A stretch of DNA of 64,000 bases from JASLQO01 sp002327525. GTDB taxonomy: Bacteria; Pseudomonadota; Gammaproteobacteria; Pseudomonadales; Azotimanducaceae. The DNA is taken from NCBI GenBank assembly GCA_030744435.1, contig JASLQO010000025.1:62001-126000 (forward strand), given 5' to 3'. Below are positions 16,407 through 25,263 of the stretch, piece after piece. The notes beneath the pieces are model-generated. The model made no database searches. It saw only the letters and a program-made list of their open reading frames with translations, and was not told the DNA's origin. A program made the translations under genes and the position numbers. The number at the start of each line of letters is the position of its first letter. Within the stretch, counting starts at the first letter, position 1.

Positions 16407-16829
16407 ATGGCGCCTTCCAGGGCTCTGCAGTGCTGGAACTGCGGAGTGGAACTGACAGATCTGCCTTTGCCAGTGAGCCGTCAGGCGGCCTGTCCCGACT
16501 GTTTCGAGGAACTGCACTGCTGCCGAATGTGCAGCCACTACCGGGAGGATGTGACCAGCCGGTGTGACGAGGACCGCGCCGAACCTCCCACCGTTAAGGA
16601 AAACGCCAACTTCTGCGACTGGTATCGACCGCTGTTGGGCGCCTACGAGGACAGGCGCGGCGAGGAAGCCAGGGATGCCCGGGCGCACCTCGATGCCCTG
16701 TTCGCGGAAAACGCCGGCGACGAACCCGAGGCCGAGGAGGTAGCACAGACGCACGCACCCGACAAAGCCGATGAGGCACGCTCGAAGCTTGATGCACTGT
16801 TTGGCGGCGAGAACAGCAACCACGACTGA
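16407..16829 (+). CDS. Cysteine-rich zinc-ribbon protein of unknown function
   Basis: A 140-residue protein that starts 31 bases after dinB. The N-terminal half has two CxxC knuckles (Cys9/12 and Cys29/32) plus Cys38, Cys39, Cys42 and Cys53, enough for one or two zinc sites; the segment HCCRMCSHYRED is distinctive. The C-terminal half is acidic and helical, with two similar stretches (ARAHLDALF and ARSKLDALF). No function is recognised. Its position after an SOS-induced polymerase suggests possible co-transcription with dinB, but the gap would also allow a separate promoter. Confidence 0.7.
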   Translation: MAPSRALQCWNCGVELTDLPLPVSRQAACPDCFEELHCCRMCSHYREDVTSRCDEDRAEPPTVKENANFCDWYRPLLGAYEDRRGEEARDARAHLDALFAENAGDEPEAEEVAQTHAPDKADEARSKLDALFGGENSNHD

Positions 16830-16831
16830 AC

Positions 16832-17187
16832 GATCAGCGCAAGGTCGTGGTTCCCGTGGTGAGGCCGCGAAATCTGAAAGCACTGCAAGGTACGATCCGC
16901 TCACGTGTGCAGAATATCCTCGACAGCCTGCCCATTGGCGAGACGTTCAACCGAGTGGACCTCGTCTCAATTGAACTCACCACGCAGATACTGGCAACGC
17001 TGTTTGATTTTCCATTCGAGGACCGCCGCAAGCTGACGCGATGGTAGAATGCCACCACCGGCAGTCCTGAAAGCGACATCGCCGAAACGGAAGAGCAGCG
17101 CTACCGGGAGCTCACCGAGTGCCTGGAGTACTTCCAGCATCTCTGGGCGGAGCGCGCTAGCGGTAGACAAACAGACAGCAAGGACTA
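16832..17187 (+). pseudogene. Internal fragment of a cytochrome P450 gene with TAG
   Basis: The reading frame shows the P450 segment after the I-helix-preceding region: DQRKVVVPVVRPRNL, then GETFNRVDLVSIELTTQ, then LFDFPFEDRRKLTRW, a TAG at 17045-17047, and continues in the same frame as SPESD...ECLEYFQHLWAERA before a TAA. There is no start region and no haem-binding C-terminal Cys loop. It fits the part of a P450 that should come shortly after the N-terminal piece at 13595-13855, same strand and order, so both may come from one gene separated by about 3 kb of other genes. Confidence 0.7.
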
Positions 17188-17224
17188 ACAATTGCCGGGA
17201 TCCAAGCACAAGAGAGAACGCCGT

Positions 17225-17665
17225 ATGAGCCTTGTAAATCTGGGGGCTGTACTGAAGATCTTCGGTGGCGGGGAACCTACGCCTGAAGAGAAGGCTGAGT
17301 TGTGCAAAGAGGTAATGTTAATGACGCTGGCGCGTGCTACCAGCGCTGATACCAATGTCAAAGCCATCGAAGTCGACACCGTGCGACAGGTACTGAAGGA
17401 TCACACGGGAGAGGATTTCAGCTCCGCCGATGTCCGCGTAGTGGCGTATTCGGAACTCTACGAGAAAGCGCCTCTCGACAGATACCTGGCCTCTGCCGGG
17501 CGAAAGCTCGACGTGGATCAGCGTGTGGAAATCATAGAAGCGCTGGCCGAAATCATGAAGGCCGACGAGCGCGTCAGCTCACTGGAAATCACCTTCTTCA
17601 ACACCGTCGCGGAGGCGCTACGCCTGACCCCGGCACAGCTGGCAGGGTTGAAGGAGGAGGAGTAG
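17225..17665 (+). CDS. TerB-like (tellurite-resistance fold) protein
   Basis: A 146-residue all-helical acidic protein. The segment ADTNVKAIEVDTVRQVL near the N-terminus and MKADERVSSLEITFFNTVAEAL near the C-terminus are the two acidic metal-binding helix turns typical of TerB/DjlA-type domains. AGAGAAC is upstream of the ATG at 17225. TerB-like proteins are linked to stress responses and membrane-associated complexes; no ter operon is seen here, so the exact role is open. Confidence 0.7.
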   Translation: MSLVNLGAVLKIFGGGEPTPEEKAELCKEVMLMTLARATSADTNVKAIEVDTVRQVLKDHTGEDFSSADVRVVAYSELYEKAPLDRYLASAGRKLDVDQRVEIIEALAEIMKADERVSSLEITFFNTVAEALRLTPAQLAGLKEEE

Positions 17666-17695
17666 CGACAGGGCCGCTCCCGGTTTGCCAGCAGG

Positions 17696-17989
17696 CTACG
17701 AACCGGCTTTCCTGACCGATACGGTCAGGGGCAGCACGACGCGCGCACGCTCCCCCTCCGGTGCCTGCGGCAGTAAGGTGCCATCTATCCGTACCAATCC
17801 GCACTCTCCCACCTGGGCCTCGAAATCAATTAAAGATGGTGCCCGGCTCAGCAGGCCGAGCGTATCCACACCCCCATTCAGGGCTCTGATCTCTGCCGCA
17901 AACGGCAGAGGGAGATTGCGATCCGTGAAGTCCATTGCGCCGTCACGAATACGCACACCGCCAATCAGGACATCCAGCGGATCGCCAGA
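17696..17989 (-). pseudogene. DUF748 (AsmA-like) fragment
   Basis: A 97-residue open stretch on the minus strand resembles the interior of DUF748 proteins, large AsmA-like envelope proteins: RIRDGAMDFTDRNLPLPFAA, EIRALNGGVDTLGLLS, then DFEAQVGECGLVRIDGTLLP. It is preceded in frame by a TGA (17990-17992) and followed by an early stop, while the family is usually several hundred residues or more. No start codon with ribosome site precedes it. So this is a piece of a lost gene. Confidence 0.65.
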
Positions 17990-18027
17990 TCAGACACGTG
18001 GGGCCGCCGCATTCACACCGCTCACCA

Positions 18028-19247
18028 TCAAAAGTGATCCGGTGTGTGGGGAGCGAAGCGCGTCGCGAACATGGTGTCCACCACTGCGATGGCGCGATCA
18101 TCCCCAGCCACCAGCCCCCAATTGGCAAGTTCACCGACCCGGCGCGCACCGGTGAAAGCAGACGCCAGTGTTTTCACCGACATCATGATTTCGGCTTCTC
18201 CCCGGACTCGCTCGACGTGCGGCATCCCCTCCTCATCCACCGTCAAACGGTAGGAGCCCTCATTCCAGGGCGCAAGATCGTCTTCGGGAACCCCTAGGGT
18301 GACCGTGCCAGCGCTCGAGTAGCCCCGACCGCCAAGTGCCGCCATGACATCGACGATGCGAAACCAGCTGCCTTCCCCGTCGCTCGCGTGTAGCATCCGC
18401 GGTTCCGACATCAGTTCCGGCGTTGGGTCATCCGCTGGTAAGTTGCGGCTCCGACCCTTCCCACCAGATCATGTCGAGCCATGTATTCCCACAGCGCCCG
18501 ATATGCGCCGATGTCGAGCCATGCCGTATCACGGATGATGATCTCCTGATCACGGCTGCCGTGATCCCGTCGCCCCCCGCGCAATGTGTACACCATGTAG
18601 CCAATGGCGTTGCCTGAGCCGTTTCGCGCCACGGCGACGTGAACGGGTCCTTCGCTCGGAATGTCGTTGAATGTGTTGCCCTGCCACAACACCTTCGAGC
18701 GGTGCAGCGACCCCATGCGGTCTGCCACGAATCGGCGGTAGACATCTCGTATCTCGTCGAACACTTCCGCCTGTCCGGCACGGGAAACCTCGATACTCGC
18801 CGGTGCCTCTTCCAGCATACGGATGTCCACGGTATCTATGGTGTACCTGCGCAACACACTCGCCTGTGCATAGCCATAGCGCTGGTAAATGGCTGCCTGA
18901 GATGCCCACAGGGATGCGATCGGCTGGTTTGCTTCCCGCATCTCCTCAAAGGCACGCGTCGTGATGGCTCGCACCAGCCCGCGTCGACGGTACTCGGGCA
19001 AAGTACCCACGGAGCTCACCCCCCCCATGGACATCGGCTGCCCCTGCGCCCGCATCGTGAAGGGAATCGTCGCATAAGAGGCAACCATGCGCGGCCCGTC
19101 GAACGCGCATAGCGTCCACTCGGCACGCGTGGACTGAGCCTGGTAATTGTCCTCGCCGTCTCCAAACGCACCGCCATAGACATAGGCACCCAGCAGACCG
19201 AGCTGACCGATCTCCGATGGGTCCGCGGGCCGCAGTTCAATGCTCAT
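18028..19247 (-). pseudogene. Eis-like GNAT acetyltransferase with SCP2-like domain, frameshifted
   Basis: The frame from the ATG at 19247 (GAGGAAAC upstream) encodes the double GNAT part of an Eis-type N-acetyltransferase: ELRPADPSEIGQL, the acetyl-CoA loop GTLPEYRRRGL, and a second domain ending WEYMARHDLVGRVGAAT. The frame then closes at 18411. The expected continuation is found in another frame (LPADDPTPELMSEPRML...), encoding the SCP2-like C-terminal domain to 18028. A one-base loss at about 18442 explains this. Together the pieces give about 405 residues, the normal Eis length. The protein is therefore broken, or there is one base error. Confidence 0.75.
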
Positions 19248-19334
19248 CTGCTGTTTCCTCGTTTTGCGGATTTCCACCCATCGCGGTACGAGCCGCTCAC
19301 CTGACACCAGATGGCACCTCACCTGCGCAGCATG

Positions 19335-20723
19335 TCACTCGGGTACATCGGCAGTCAAAGGATCCCGATTGAGTCGGCGGGCGACGACGACGATGGCGCC
19401 GGCGCCGACGATGAACGTCGCAACATACACGGTGATGATGGTGCCGAACCCAAAACTCGGCAATATTGGGGCCATCAGAATAAGGATGTGAAATCCGAGA
19501 AACAAAATGGCGATATTAAAGAACGCCAGTTCCCTGGCGATAGGCGTGCTGAGGTTCGGATCCAGCATACGCAATAGCAGCAATCCACTCCCGGTGGAGC
19601 CGCAGCAACATCCGAATGCGGTGAGCGAACGTTCAATACCGTGATCCCGCAGCTGGCGGCCAAAACCGAAACACAGAAGGGCGGTGACCACGCTCACGCT
19701 GAGACACACCATCACGATGGGTACCAGGTAGGCTGACAACAGCGCGAATTCGATGCTCATGATGGTGGCTATCACCATGAAATCCACCGCGGTACCCGTG
19801 ATGCGGCGCTGAGTATCGTTGTCTATGTAGCGCCCGAGCCCAAGACGATCCATCGCTGCCCGCAAAATGACGCAAATGATCAGACCGTGAAAGAAAAACA
19901 GGTTGTGGCTGAATATGAGCGACAGGTTGACGTCGTTGAGATCGACCAGGGCCACCAGCGGCTGCATGACATCGAGATAGGCGTCGGTCAGCAGATAGGC
20001 GATACCGAGGATTGCCAGGTGGAAGCCGAGACTGTCCACATTGGCAGGGTGGGTGATCTGATTGCCCGCGGTGAGCCGTGTATCCTCAGAGAGGATGCCG
20101 GAAGCGAACTCTTCGTCGATCCGCGCAGATCGATTGGCGTTGAGCCCCCGACTCACACCCCAACGTGCGACGGGCACTCCAATGCCAAACGCAACGATAA
20201 AGCCGACAGAAGCGTAGATGAGCCCGAAGTTCACCGCGTGGGTGACACCCAGTTCATTTTCCCAGATCGAGCCGAGCGCCAGCGCCTGTCCTGGACCCTG
20301 CGTGAATCCATGCGTGACGATGACACCCAGGAAGTGAGATAGCCCCCCGTCGGTGGCCATGTTATAGCCGGCGATCACGATCAGCCCGGTCAAGGCCTGC
20401 AGCACGAGACTCATTACCCATAACACCGACAACCAGCTACCGCCCCACGCTACCGACCTTGGCGCCTGTTTTTCTGTACCGGTGAGCACCAGAGACATGA
20501 AACTCAGAGTGAAGAAATGAAAGGTGAACGGCGCGAAGTCACTGCTCTGGTAGCCGTTGCCCAGCCCAAATGCGAGTAACGCGAATCCGAGTAGCCCTCC
20601 GACCAGACTCGCGGGGACCAGCGCATTGCGTATCGCTGCCACCCTGGCGCGCAACACCGTACCGGCCAGCAGCATGCAGCCGAGGAAGGCGAAAGCAAGA
20701 ACCCCGTCAAAACTCGATTCCAT
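19335..20723 (-). CDS. Sodium/glutamate symporter, GltS family
   Basis: A 462-residue inner-membrane protein with about a dozen hydrophobic segments in two halves, matching the GltS fold. Recognisable parts are VPASLVGGLLGF near the N-terminus, THGFTQGPGQALALG in the first half and FGCCCGSTGSGLLLLRMLDP in the second half, the two pseudo-symmetric substrate loops. It is longer than E. coli GltS (401). It starts 2 bases after the stop of the alpha/beta hydrolase gene upstream, so both belong to one operon. Glutamate is the family substrate; a different anion is possible. Confidence 0.85.
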   Translation of the reverse strand: MESSFDGVLAFAFLGCMLLAGTVLRARVAAIRNALVPASLVGGLLGFALLAFGLGNGYQSSDFAPFTFHFFTLSFMSLVLTGTEKQAPRSVAWGGSWLSVLWVMSLVLQALTGLIVIAGYNMATDGGLSHFLGVIVTHGFTQGPGQALALGSIWENELGVTHAVNFGLIYASVGFIVAFGIGVPVARWGVSRGLNANRSARIDEEFASGILSEDTRLTAGNQITHPANVDSLGFHLAILGIAYLLTDAYLDVMQPLVALVDLNDVNLSLIFSHNLFFFHGLIICVILRAAMDRLGLGRYIDNDTQRRITGTAVDFMVIATIMSIEFALLSAYLVPIVMVCLSVSVVTALLCFGFGRQLRDHGIERSLTAFGCCCGSTGSGLLLLRMLDPNLSTPIARELAFFNIAILFLGFHILILMAPILPSFGFGTIITVYVATFIVGAGAIVVVARRLNRDPLTADVPE

Positions 20724-20725
20724 GT

Positions 20726-21736
20726 TCAGCTCCCGACTCGATTCGCGCGCAGACTCCGTACCATGTACTTCACCGCCTCGATCACCACGTCCAGCGCATC
20801 AAGTTGGATGACATGGCCGCTCTCACGGGCGACTACACGCATCCCGCGCGAGGACAGTGCGGTGAGTTCTTTCTGGAGCACGTCCCACACCGCCCGCCGC
20901 TCGCGCGCGAGTGCAAGCGTGATACCGAATTCCGGCAACGCCTCTGGTTCCCGGCCCTGGGACAACACCATCAGCGGTAGATCGGCGAGGGATGCCGGTG
21001 GATCTTCATCCTGGGTATCGCCGTCGAAGCTGGCCGAGGCGTTCATCATTGCCGAGCAGCTGTGTGACCGGTTGTAGTTGGCCCGAAGCACTTCCCAGGT
21101 ATCCTCTGGAATGTCGGGAGCCTGGAATCGCGCTTGGACCAGCCCCAGCGCCCGCACCAGTCCGAACGGCTGCAACCAGGAGCACAAACGCATGATGGTT
21201 TGCGTTCTGGCAGCGTCCGGGATGTCCGGCAGACGGTGTCCTTGCTGCTCGTGGGAAGAGTCCACCAGAATCATGCCGACGATATCCTCGGGATAACGTG
21301 CGTAGTACTCGCGCACGTACACACCACCCGCGGACATGCCAACGAGTATTTGAGGAGCGGCCACACTGGCCGCCCGCAACAGCGCGTGCAGGCGCTCTGC
21401 TACCTCGGTACGGTCCGCGGTGGTTCCAAGCGGATCGCTCCAGTCCATGCCGGGTCGGTCATACGCACAGACACGTGTCGTGGCGACCAGCGCTTCGTGC
21501 ACGCTCGCCCAACTGGTGGAACCGGATCCAAGCCCTGCCTCCAACACCACCACCGGCCGGCCTTCCCCTCTGCAATCGAGGTGCAGCGACAACCCATCCA
21601 CCTCATACATCCTGCCGGGCGGCGGAAAGGCCGCACGGTCGGAAGCCAACGCCCACTGCTGATAAACATAGCCACCCGCCAGCACCACGACGATCAGCCC
21701 CACGAGAGTGAGTAGTATGCGTCTCACGATAACCAC
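20726..21736 (-). CDS. Membrane-anchored alpha/beta hydrolase
   Basis: A 336-residue hydrolase with an N-terminal transmembrane or uncleaved signal segment (about residues 7-22). The nucleophile elbow is GMSAGG with Ser135; the oxyanion and strand segments VVVLEAGLGSGS and VCAYDRPGMDWSD are typical of the alpha/beta hydrolase fold, and ESGHVIQLD near the C-terminus provides the catalytic His. The start is GTG at 21736 with GGGGAG upstream. It precedes the GltS gene by 2 bases. It is likely a periplasmic-facing esterase; substrate unknown. Confidence 0.8.
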   Translation of the reverse strand: MVIVRRILLTLVGLIVVVLAGGYVYQQWALASDRAAFPPPGRMYEVDGLSLHLDCRGEGRPVVVLEAGLGSGSTSWASVHEALVATTRVCAYDRPGMDWSDPLGTTADRTEVAERLHALLRAASVAAPQILVGMSAGGVYVREYYARYPEDIVGMILVDSSHEQQGHRLPDIPDAARTQTIMRLCSWLQPFGLVRALGLVQARFQAPDIPEDTWEVLRANYNRSHSCSAMMNASASFDGDTQDEDPPASLADLPLMVLSQGREPEALPEFGITLALARERRAVWDVLQKELTALSSRGMRVVARESGHVIQLDALDVVIEAVKYMVRSLRANRVGS

Positions 21737-22068
21737 CGATAATTCTCCCCGAATTGCGTTCTATGTTATTTCAACACTTGCACGCCCGCGCCGCACGCCT
21801 CTCCGCTGGCTGAGCCACTCGTCCAGGAGGCTTTTTCGAGGCTAATCCGGCACCAATGTCCTGCAGGAGTCGGCGCTGATCGTGGTCGAGTTCAGGTGGA
21901 TCGTGAGGCCGGCCACACCTCCAGCACCGCGTCACGCACCGATCCCGCCAACTCAAGTGAGCCCCTGTATAGTCCCTCGGATTGGACAGTAGAGCTCGGC
22001 CCGGATCGCTTCATCTCATGGCGGCTCCTCACCTATATGCTATGTTCCAACGATCGGTTGGTCATCGA
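21737..22068. other. Intergenic stretch without recognisable gene
   Basis: Between the hydrolase start and the cupin remnant there is no convincing gene. A 41-codon frame on the minus strand (starting at an ATG near 22016, ribosome-like GGAG upstream) shows no familiar motif, and a second frame with a DQRRLLQDIGAG segment has no proper start. Part may be decayed coding DNA. Confidence 0.4.
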
Positions 22069-22576
22069 TCACGGCACCGCAGCCCCATCCTCACCTTCCT
22101 AATACCCGCGCGCATCATCCACACGCCTGACGAAGCGCAGCGCATCCTGCCCGTCCCCCTCGGAACTACGCACCATCAGCTTGCCGCTGTCAGGATATTC
22201 ACACACCTGCCTATCCGACTCGCTGGAGATACCGAGATCGCGAAGCGTTTCCGCGCCTGTGTTGGTGAGTTTGTGCGCGTACGAGGCATCTCCGTGCGGT
22301 GCCCCGAGCACATCCCCCGTACCTACCGGATAGACATCCTTACCAAAACGGTACTCACCCGTGCCAGAGCGAACGATGAACATCTCGTTCTCTATAGGGT
22401 GCACGTGAAATGGACAGGCGGGCTTGCCAGGCGGTACTTCGGTTAGCACCGCCCGAGTGGCGTCAGACCAACACGTTCACTGATGGGGCATCCACACTCT
22501 CGTAGGCATCGCCGCGCAAGAACGGCACGCATTCGAGATCCGCGAGATTCACAATCGGTCGAAAAGCACCTGCCAT
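22069..22576 (-). pseudogene. Cupin-domain gene with two frameshifts and a nonsense codon
   Basis: Starting at the ATG 22576, the frame reads MAGAFRPIVNLADLE... then goes out of frame near 22488, continues in a second frame (ISERVGLTPLGR), and shifts again near 22450 into the main cupin frame: CPFHVHPIENEMFIV, EYRFGKDVYPVGTGDV and HKLTNTGAETLRDL, the two cupin metal motifs. It ends at TAG (22099-22101), where a Trp is expected, with EGEDG-type sequence after it. So there are three lesions in about 500 bases. It follows the CaiB/BaiF gene by 11 bases and was probably its operon partner. Confidence 0.7.
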
Positions 22577-22587
22577 GGCTAACTCCC

Positions 22588-23778
22588 TCAGTCCTGTCGA
22601 GCGCCGCCGAGCACCCCGTCACTCTCGAGCGCGGCAATCTCGTGCTCACTGAATCCGAACTCACCGAGCACCTCGCGGCCATGTTCTCCGAGCACCGGTG
22701 CGAGTTGCTCTGTGTTGGTGGGTGTGCGCTCGAAACGTGCCGCCGCTCGCGGCTGGCGTACCCTCCCGAGACCCGGGTGATCGTACTCGCGGACAATGTC
22801 ATTGACGCGCACCTGTTCCTGCTCGATTACCTCCGGTCGGCTCAGTACCGGCGCACTCGGCACGCCGTGCTCGTCGAGACGCGCGAGCCAATACGCACTA
22901 GTATTCTGGCGCAGTACCTCGGCTGTCATCTCCAGGCGTATCTTCACGTTCACCCCCCGGGCACGAGGAGTGGCAAAGCGTTCGTCTTCCAGCCACTGCG
23001 GACGGTCGAGCGCCGCGCACAGGCCCTCCCATTCGGCATCGGATACCGCACCCGCCGTGATATATCCATCTGCGGTCTCGTATATGAGATCTTTCGAACG
23101 CTGGCCACGCTTGACCTTGTCCTCCTGCCCAACCATCGTGAGTCCGCCCAATCCCTCTTGCCACAGATAGGCGATCATGGTGTCGAGCATGGACAGGCGC
23201 ACGTGCTGGCCCTGCCCCGTCCGTTCCCGCGACAACAGCGCCGCCGTAATGGCCTGGGCCGCGGTCAAGCCGGTGGTCTTGTCCGGTATCACGGTACGCA
23301 TCATGCGCGGCCGGTCGTTTTCATCGGTCGCCTGCAGGTCGGCGAGACCGGATAACGCCTGAATCACAGGATCGTAAACGCGCTTGTGAGCGTACGGCCC
23401 CGTCTCTCCGAAACCGCTCATCGATACATACACCACGGCCGGGTTGATCCGTCGAATCACCGGTTCTCCGAGACCCATGCCTTCGATGGCCCCGGGGCGA
23501 AAGTTCTGTACGAACACATCCGCATGCGAGGCCAACCGTCTCACCACATCGACACCGGCCTCGGACTTCAAATCCAGCGCCACTGAGCGTTTACCCCGAT
23601 TGGCAGTGAGAAACCCGGGCGTCACCCCACCACCGCCCATGGCACGGACCACGTCACCCTTGAGAGGCTCTACCTTGATCACGTCCGCACCCTGGTCCGC
23701 CAGTAGTACCGTGGCGGCAGGACCCGCCAGCACCCTCGATAGATCCAGCACCCTGAAGCCCGTAAGTGGCCCACTCAT
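22588..23778 (-). CDS. CaiB/BaiF family (class III) CoA-transferase, second copy
   Basis: A 396-residue CoA-transferase of the same subgroup as the one at 6990: LLADQGADVIKVE, VFVQNFRPGAI, SGFGETGPYAH, and the IPDKTTGLTAA segment holding the likely catalytic Asp. The ATG at 23778 is preferred: GGGGG lies 6-7 bases upstream, while the in-frame ATG at 23784 touches that site. Divergent from the GST gene at 23949 with an AT-rich operator-like region between. The downstream cupin gene in the same direction is broken. Substrate unknown; the pair of paralogues suggests two related acids or two steps of a pathway. Confidence 0.9.
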   Translation of the reverse strand: MSGPLTGFRVLDLSRVLAGPAATVLLADQGADVIKVEPLKGDVVRAMGGGGVTPGFLTANRGKRSVALDLKSEAGVDVVRRLASHADVFVQNFRPGAIEGMGLGEPVIRRINPAVVYVSMSGFGETGPYAHKRVYDPVIQALSGLADLQATDENDRPRMMRTVIPDKTTGLTAAQAITAALLSRERTGQGQHVRLSMLDTMIAYLWQEGLGGLTMVGQEDKVKRGQRSKDLIYETADGYITAGAVSDAEWEGLCAALDRPQWLEDERFATPRARGVNVKIRLEMTAEVLRQNTSAYWLARLDEHGVPSAPVLSRPEVIEQEQVRVNDIVREYDHPGLGRVRQPRAAARFERTPTNTEQLAPVLGEHGREVLGEFGFSEHEIAALESDGVLGGARQD

Positions 23779-23907
23779 TCTCATCCCCCAAGACGCAACC
23801 GAGCGGCATACTAGCGTGCTCTTCGATCGGGAACATCCACCAATCGTGTATAGTCGGCGCCGGGGAAGCGAGCCGATCACGTCTCGTCGGCACATAACAT
23901 TTTCTTA

Positions 23908-23932
23908 AATATCAATTGATTAGAGAGATATA
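23908..23932. promoter_or_regulatory. Palindromic operator-like site in AT-rich divergent region
   Basis: ATCAATTGAT (23911-23920) is a perfect 10-base palindrome in an AT-rich patch just upstream of the GST ribosome site, in an otherwise GC-rich region. It could bind a MarR/TetR-type regulator controlling the GST and CaiB/BaiF genes. No regulator gene is adjacent. Confidence 0.35.
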
Positions 23933-23948
23933 TTCAGGAGATAGGTCG

Positions 23949-24713
23949 ATGATAGACGTGTACTACTGGCCCACGCCAAACGGCTGGAAGGTCACCATCA
24001 TGCTTGAGGAGTGCGGGCTCGACTACGACATCAAAGCAGTCGACATCGGTGGCGGCGATCAATTCAAGGCCGATTTCCTGCGAATCAGCCCGAACAACCG
24101 TATGCCCGCCATCGTTGATCACGCTCCCCTGGGCGAGGGTGATCCGCTCGCCATCTTCGAGTCCGGTGCGATCCTCGAATACCTGGCCGAGAAAACGGGT
24201 AGATTTCTGCCCACCGAAACCGCCGGTAAGTACCGCGTGCTGCAGTGGGTGCACTGGCAGATGGCCAATCTCGGCCCGATGATGGGGAACGCCAACCACT
24301 TCAAGAACTATGGCAAAAACATCGCCGACGATCCCAAACAGCTCGAGTATGGCACCAGACGCTTCGTCGGCGAGGTGGACCGTTTGTCCGGCGTCATGGA
24401 CGCCCGGCTGTCTGTCCAGCCCTACCTGGCCGGCGGCGATTACTCTATCGCCGACATCATCACCTGGCCGTGGGCCATGCTCATCGGCCGTATGCTCGGC
24501 GAAGAGAACTGGGAAACCTTCCCCAATCTCAAGCGCTGGGTGGACGAAGTCGGTGAGCGTCCGGCTGTGCAGAAGGGTTTCCGAATCGGGCGCGAACTCG
24601 GCAAGCGCGAGCTGACGGAAGAGGAAGAAAAGGCCCGTCGCGAGTTGCTGTTCAATCAAACCAACGAAAAAGTTCGCGCCGCGCGCGAGGAAGCGGCTCG
24701 CACCGCGTCATGA
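23949..24713 (+). CDS. Glutathione S-transferase, YfcG/Nu type
   Basis: A 254-residue GST with the N-terminal thioredoxin-like domain MIDVYYWPTPNGWKVTIMLEE and the Nu-class glutathione loop SPNNRMPAI, then the helical domain with YSIADI (the N-capping motif). The segment PTPNG at residues 8-12 supplies the Thr/Asn residues that replace the catalytic Ser/Tyr in YfcG-type enzymes, which act as disulfide-bond reductases. AGGAG precedes the ATG at 23949. Its stop overlaps the start of the SnoaL-like gene (ATGA). A broken paralogue is at 38207-38427 and a more distant GST at 48140. Confidence 0.88.
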   Translation: MIDVYYWPTPNGWKVTIMLEECGLDYDIKAVDIGGGDQFKADFLRISPNNRMPAIVDHAPLGEGDPLAIFESGAILEYLAEKTGRFLPTETAGKYRVLQWVHWQMANLGPMMGNANHFKNYGKNIADDPKQLEYGTRRFVGEVDRLSGVMDARLSVQPYLAGGDYSIADIITWPWAMLIGRMLGEENWETFPNLKRWVDEVGERPAVQKGFRIGRELGKRELTEEEEKARRELLFNQTNEKVRAAREEAARTAS

Positions 24714-25201
24714 GGGCACAGCCGGCCTTCGCGCTCCTAGTGCTGCTACTGCTCTGGGCGCCCGCCCAGGCAGGCACCGACGCCCAGATCAAACGCGCTT
24801 GCCGGGAGCTGGTGCTGGATTACGCGTACTACAGAGACCGCCGTAACGCTCGACGGTTCGCGGATGTCTTCACGGACGATGCGCAACTCAACGTCCTCGC
24901 AGAAACATGGCACGGAAGGCAGTCGATCCACGACCGACTGGCCGGACAGCCCGATGACGCACCCATTCTGCGGCATCTGATGAGCACCATTCGCATTTTT
25001 GTCGAAAACGAATCCGAGGCGCGCGGTGTCAGCTACGTCACAATCGTCACCGCACCGGCCAATCCCTCGGGAAGTGCAATCGCCGACACTTTCACCGCCG
25101 TGGGCGAATATCACGATCAATTCCGGCGCACGGCACGAGGCTGGAAAATCGCACGGCGCACGTTCGTGCCTGTTTTTCTGCCCCCGGCGGATAGCGACTA
25201 G
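24710..25201 (+). CDS. Exported SnoaL/NTF2-like protein
   Basis: A 163-residue protein with a cleavable signal peptide (hydrophobic residues 6-18, AQAG cleavage) followed by a cone-shaped NTF2-like domain: RELVLDYAYYRDRRNARRFADVF then FTDDAQLNV. SnoaL-like domains serve as small-molecule isomerases, dehydratases or ligand carriers; with an export signal a binding role is also possible. It overlaps the GST gene by four bases (ATGA), so they are co-translated. A cytoplasmic relative of the same fold is at 25693. Confidence 0.8.
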   Translation: MRAQPAFALLVLLLLWAPAQAGTDAQIKRACRELVLDYAYYRDRRNARRFADVFTDDAQLNVLAETWHGRQSIHDRLAGQPDDAPILRHLMSTIRIFVENESEARGVSYVTIVTAPANPSGSAIADTFTAVGEYHDQFRRTARGWKIARRTFVPVFLPPADSD

Positions 25202-25249
25202 CGCATGCAAACTCTGCCGAACATCACACTGCGTATCTGTCTGGATCGC

Positions 25250-25255
25250 TATAAT
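25250..25255 (+). promoter_or_regulatory. -10 box TATAAT with GC-rich discriminator
   Basis: TATAATGCGCG precedes the ATG at 25264 by only nine bases, so transcription would start almost at the ATG, giving a leaderless or nearly leaderless mRNA. No good -35 box is seen. The pattern matches the coaE promoter TACAATGCGCG. Confidence 0.45.
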
Positions 25256-25263
25256 GCGCGCCC

